Shown here in pieces: positions 11,168-12,782 of a stretch of 12,782 nt of DNA. Positions within the stretch are counted from its first letter, which is position 1. Each line of letters starts with the position of its first letter. The position numbers and the translations under genes are program-made. The stretch spans positions 1 to 12,782 of the forward strand of contig JAGLUC010000466.1 in the NCBI GenBank assembly GCA_023134955.1, read 5' to 3'. The notes beneath the pieces were generated by a model that saw only the letters and a program-made list of their open reading frames with translations, had not been told where the DNA came from and ran no database searches. The stretch comes from Methylococcales bacterium. GTDB lineage: Bacteria > Pseudomonadota > Gammaproteobacteria > Methylococcales > Methylomonadaceae.

Positions 11168-11202
11168 GCCGGCCAGTCGTTATGCGTCTGACCGGCCTTT
11201 TT
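11168..11202 (+). terminator. Intrinsic terminator before the exported-protein gene
   Basis: GCCGG-C-CAG pairs with CTG-A-CCGGC (11168-11196), with one mismatch, followed by CTTTTTA. It would end transcription from the upstream small genes. Confidence 0.75.
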
Positions 11203-11228
11203 ATTCTAAGCATGGAATTAATAGTTTA

Positions 11229-11256
11229 TTGAAATAAGCGGCTATTATGTTAATCT
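11229..11256 (+). promoter_or_regulatory. Promoter of the exported-protein gene
   Basis: TTGAAA (11229-11234), 16 bp, TAATCT (11251-11256). A perfect 12-bp palindrome ATTAACGTTAAT (11268-11279) lies just downstream, where an operator would block elongation or initiation. Confidence 0.4.
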
Positions 11257-11295
11257 AAATATTCTTTATTAACGTTAATCAACAAAGGAGTAACA

Positions 11296-11595
11296 ATGAA
11301 AAAATTCATCTTTTCAATTATGCTAGTCTTTGCCGCATTGTTCGCAATGCCGACAATGGCAGTAGAAACCATTTATAATATTGAACAAATCGAAAGCGCA
11401 TCTCTGGGTAATTCTGCCGTAACCGTCACGAACATGGATATTGATCCAGGTATCGTATCTCAGTTTAGGCGAACCCCAGTCACTGCCTATAAAGCGCAAA
11501 CCGGAAAAGCTAAATTTTATAATGTGAATATTGCGACTTCATGTGATAGCCGTCATCAAACTGGTTATTCCAGTAATGAGGTTGGCTGGCTATAA
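11296..11595 (+). CDS. Exported small protein, moron-like (99 aa)
   Basis: AAGGAG precedes ATG 11296. The N terminus MKKFIFSIMLVFAALFAMPT ends with MA before VETIYN, a typical Sec signal peptide with cleavage after about residue 22. The mature 77 residues are polar, with one cysteine (SCDSRH), and of no known family. The gene stands alone, with a terminator before it, its own promoter and palindrome, and a strong terminator after it. That is the layout of phage 'morons', accessory genes expressed from the prophage. A periplasmic or surface role in the host is inferred. Confidence 0.75.
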   Translation: MKKFIFSIMLVFAALFAMPTMAVETIYNIEQIESASLGNSAVTVTNMDIDPGIVSQFRRTPVTAYKAQTGKAKFYNVNIATSCDSRHQTGYSSNEVGWL

Positions 11596-11625
11596 GCCAC
11601 TGGAAAAACAGAAAACCACAAGATA

Positions 11626-11654
11626 AAGGCCTGTATTTATTGCAGGCCTTTTTT
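11626..11654 (+). terminator. Strong intrinsic terminator
   Basis: AAGGCCTG (11626-11633) pairs perfectly with CAGGCCTT (11643-11650) and runs into T6. It follows the exported-protein gene. Confidence 0.9.
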
Positions 11655-11655
11655 G

Positions 11656-11664
11656 TGCTACAAT
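11656..11664 (+). promoter_or_regulatory. Candidate extended -10 promoter of the lysis genes
   Basis: TGCTACAAT directly after the terminator. A weak TTATTG lies 16 bp upstream, inside the terminator. It would start about 20 bp before the M15-like gene. Confidence 0.35.
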
Positions 11665-11690
11665 ATTGCAATAGATAAAAGAGTGTCGTT

Positions 11691-12017
11691 ATGATTTCAG
11701 ATATCCAGCAGCATGAATATATCCACGAGGATTTACGCAAGCTCTTATTATGGCTTGAGGATCAAACCGGCCTAACTTTTACCATGACAAGTCAGTATCG
11801 TATCGGTGACAGCGGTGTACATGGATCAATGCCTTTACGCGGAACCGATTTAAGGATGCGTAACAAGCTGATCGGCGTATCAATCAAGACCTTTATCAAT
11901 AAGTACTGGAAGTACGACCCATCACGACCCACTAAGGAGTGCTGCGTTCTTCATGGCTCAGGCGCAAACCTGCATTTACATATTCAAGTCCATCCAAATA
12001 CGGAGTATGTAAAATGA
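11691..12017 (+). CDS. M15-like peptidase, putative endolysin component (108 aa)
   Basis: Residues 41-55 (SGVHGSMPLRGTDLR) and LHLHIQVHPNT (94-104) recall the zinc-binding layout of M15 DD-peptidases: an SxH...G...D motif with H44 and D53, and a late HxH (H95/H97). The H-D spacing is two residues longer than classic M15_3 endolysins, but similar short phage proteins with 'SGVHG...PLRG-D-R' are common next to holins. The likely substrate is the peptide bridge of peptidoglycan. There is no signal peptide, which fits release through the holin encoded next. It overlaps that gene by ATGA. Confidence 0.55.
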   Translation: MISDIQQHEYIHEDLRKLLLWLEDQTGLTFTMTSQYRIGDSGVHGSMPLRGTDLRMRNKLIGVSIKTFINKYWKYDPSRPTKECCVLHGSGANLHLHIQVHPNTEYVK

Positions 12018-12403
12018 GCTGGTTTAGTTTTCTAAGCGGCGGCGTTGTAAACTCAATAGAGCGTATAGCCTCTGAATTCATTGAAACAGATATGGAGTCA
12101 GCAGAGGCTAAGTCTTTGTTTATCAAAACTCTTGATCCCAATGGGCGGATGCGTAGAGATTTATCAAAGTTTGCATCCAGAGCCTACGGGTTTTATTTAA
12201 TCTCTACCACTATATTGATTTTCGCACACGCCTATGGTTTAGGTGATAAGGTAACGCCTGACGGCATTGTTATTGTAAGTACGGCATCTAAAGAGGCTAT
12301 GGAAGCAATAACAGACCTATTCACCCCCATAACAGCCTCGTGGGCTGGGATTGTTTCAGCATCTTTCGGGGTAAACCTGTCCAACACTATTAAAGGAAAA
12401 TAA
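12014..12403 (+). CDS. Holin-like membrane protein (129 aa)
   Basis: ATG 12014 overlaps the previous stop; a longer frame from 11939 is rejected as it lies in the peptidase gene. The protein starts MSWFSFLSGGVVNSIERIAS. It has a charged cytoplasmic stretch (residues 20-57), a clear hydrophobic helix FYLISTTILIFAHAYGL (about 60-76) and a second, FTPITASWAGIVSASFGV (about 104-121). The 'SxFSxLxGGxVxxxI' opening and layout resemble the GTA/phage 3-TM holin group. Position beside a peptidase supports a lysis role. Confidence 0.65.
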   Translation: MSWFSFLSGGVVNSIERIASEFIETDMESAEAKSLFIKTLDPNGRMRRDLSKFASRAYGFYLISTTILIFAHAYGLGDKVTPDGIVIVSTASKEAMEAITDLFTPITASWAGIVSASFGVNLSNTIKGK

Positions 12404-12405
12404 TC

Positions 12406-12498
12406 ATGAGCAAGAAAGAAGAGAATAAGCCGGTAAAAGAGCCTGGCTTAGAGCCGCAATCCGGCGGCAGAAACCCGCCTCCTAAAGATCCAGAATAA
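12406..12498 (+). CDS. Tiny proline-rich protein (30 aa)
   Basis: AAGGA precedes ATG 12406. The product MSKKEENKPVKEPGLEPQSG plus GRNPPPKDPE is highly charged and proline-rich. It overlaps the next start (TAATG). Translation signals are good; function unknown. Confidence 0.5.
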   Translation: MSKKEENKPVKEPGLEPQSGGRNPPPKDPE

Positions 12499-12782
12499 TG
12501 ATAACAGTCCTGCTAATCATGATGGGCTTGGTTGTAATAGCGCAGCCAAGTATTACCCGTTTTGCCCTGGCAGGCGCGTTTGTAGGATTCACTATAACTT
12601 TTGACTTGCTGTCCACAGGGTTTAGCGGTGACACGTATTATATACTTGCTGCAATAAGCGATTTAATGATAATTATAGCAATGACAAAGCTAAAAGAAAC
12701 ATGGCTGTCGGTCGGACTGTCTCAAGTCTGTTTATTTTCAATGTTAGCAAATTTCATAGGGTGGATTTTCTGGTATAATTCA
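12498..12782 (+). CDS. Membrane protein, partial (at least 95 aa)
   Basis: ATG 12498 overlaps the previous stop and the frame stays open to the window end. Three hydrophobic segments are visible: VLLIMMGLVVIA (4-15), FALAGAFVGFTITFDLL (about 24-40) and later AAISDLMIIIAM and CLFSMLANFIGWIFW. It is a small polytopic membrane protein in the lysis cluster; similar proteins are found as second holin or spanin-region genes. The exact role is unknown. Confidence 0.6.
   Translation, partial: MITVLLIMMGLVVIAQPSITRFALAGAFVGFTITFDLLSTGFSGDTYYILAAISDLMIIIAMTKLKETWLSVGLSQVCLFSMLANFIGWIFWYNS

Noticed and set aside
12764..12782. Extended -10-like TGGTATAAT at the right edge
   Set aside because: It lies inside an open reading frame with no good -35, and the downstream sequence is missing, so it cannot be supported as a promoter.

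Overview
The window looks like part of a temperate phage or prophage of an AT-rich gammaproteobacterium. The evidence is the dense rows of very small genes with ATGA/TAATG overlaps, a replication module (helicase loader plus DnaB-type helicase), a phage-type cytosine methyltransferase, and a peptidase/holin cluster at the right edge. The host genus cannot be read from the sequence. Apart from a pentapeptide-repeat gene at the left edge, all supported genes lie on the + strand.

Layout. 1-290: partial leftward pentapeptide-repeat gene and overlapping divergent promoters. 287-3396: an early-type run of small genes, including a ribbon-helix-helix-like protein, zinc-ribbon-like proteins, a NinB-like protein and several unknowns. 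3393-5411: a rearranged stretch with a decayed gene, an HNH endonuclease, a roughly 390-nt noncoding region rich in helices with a perfect 24-bp inverted repeat, an A7-frameshifted small gene and a truncated replication-type gene. 5409-7440: replication operon. 7474-9436: small genes and a C5-cytosine methyltransferase that carries a long second ORF nested out of frame. 9486-10121: a group IIC intron without an intact reverse transcriptase. 10137-11061: an ASCH-like gene followed by an attC-like palindrome, then two small genes. 11168-11654: a self-contained 'moron' encoding an exported protein. 11691-12782: M15-like peptidase, holin-like protein, a tiny proline-rich protein and a partial membrane protein.

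The main discovery candidate is a pair of paralogous small RNAs at about 3621-3688 and 5312-5381. Each has its own sigma70-type promoter, the same fold (CGCGGC/GCCGCG closing stem, variable hairpin, invariant GGACAGCC, ACC/GGT hairpin) and a 3' T-run. Each carries a loop sequence perfectly complementary to the ribosome-binding site of the gene just downstream: 11 nt for the HNH gene and 8 nt for the small ORF heading the replication operon. The antisense segment and its target differ between the copies but co-vary. This resembles the C4 antisense RNA of phages P1/P7 and the CI RNA of P4. The window may therefore hold two RNA immunity-type switches of different specificity, one over replication and one over an HNH gene.

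Other notable signals are four GTWAC boxes at exact 11-bp spacing inside the helicase-loader gene (candidate iterons), the nested second ORF in the methyltransferase gene, and a group IIC intron whose insertion point would restore the right-hand box of an attC-like site, making the ASCH-like gene look like an integron-type cassette.
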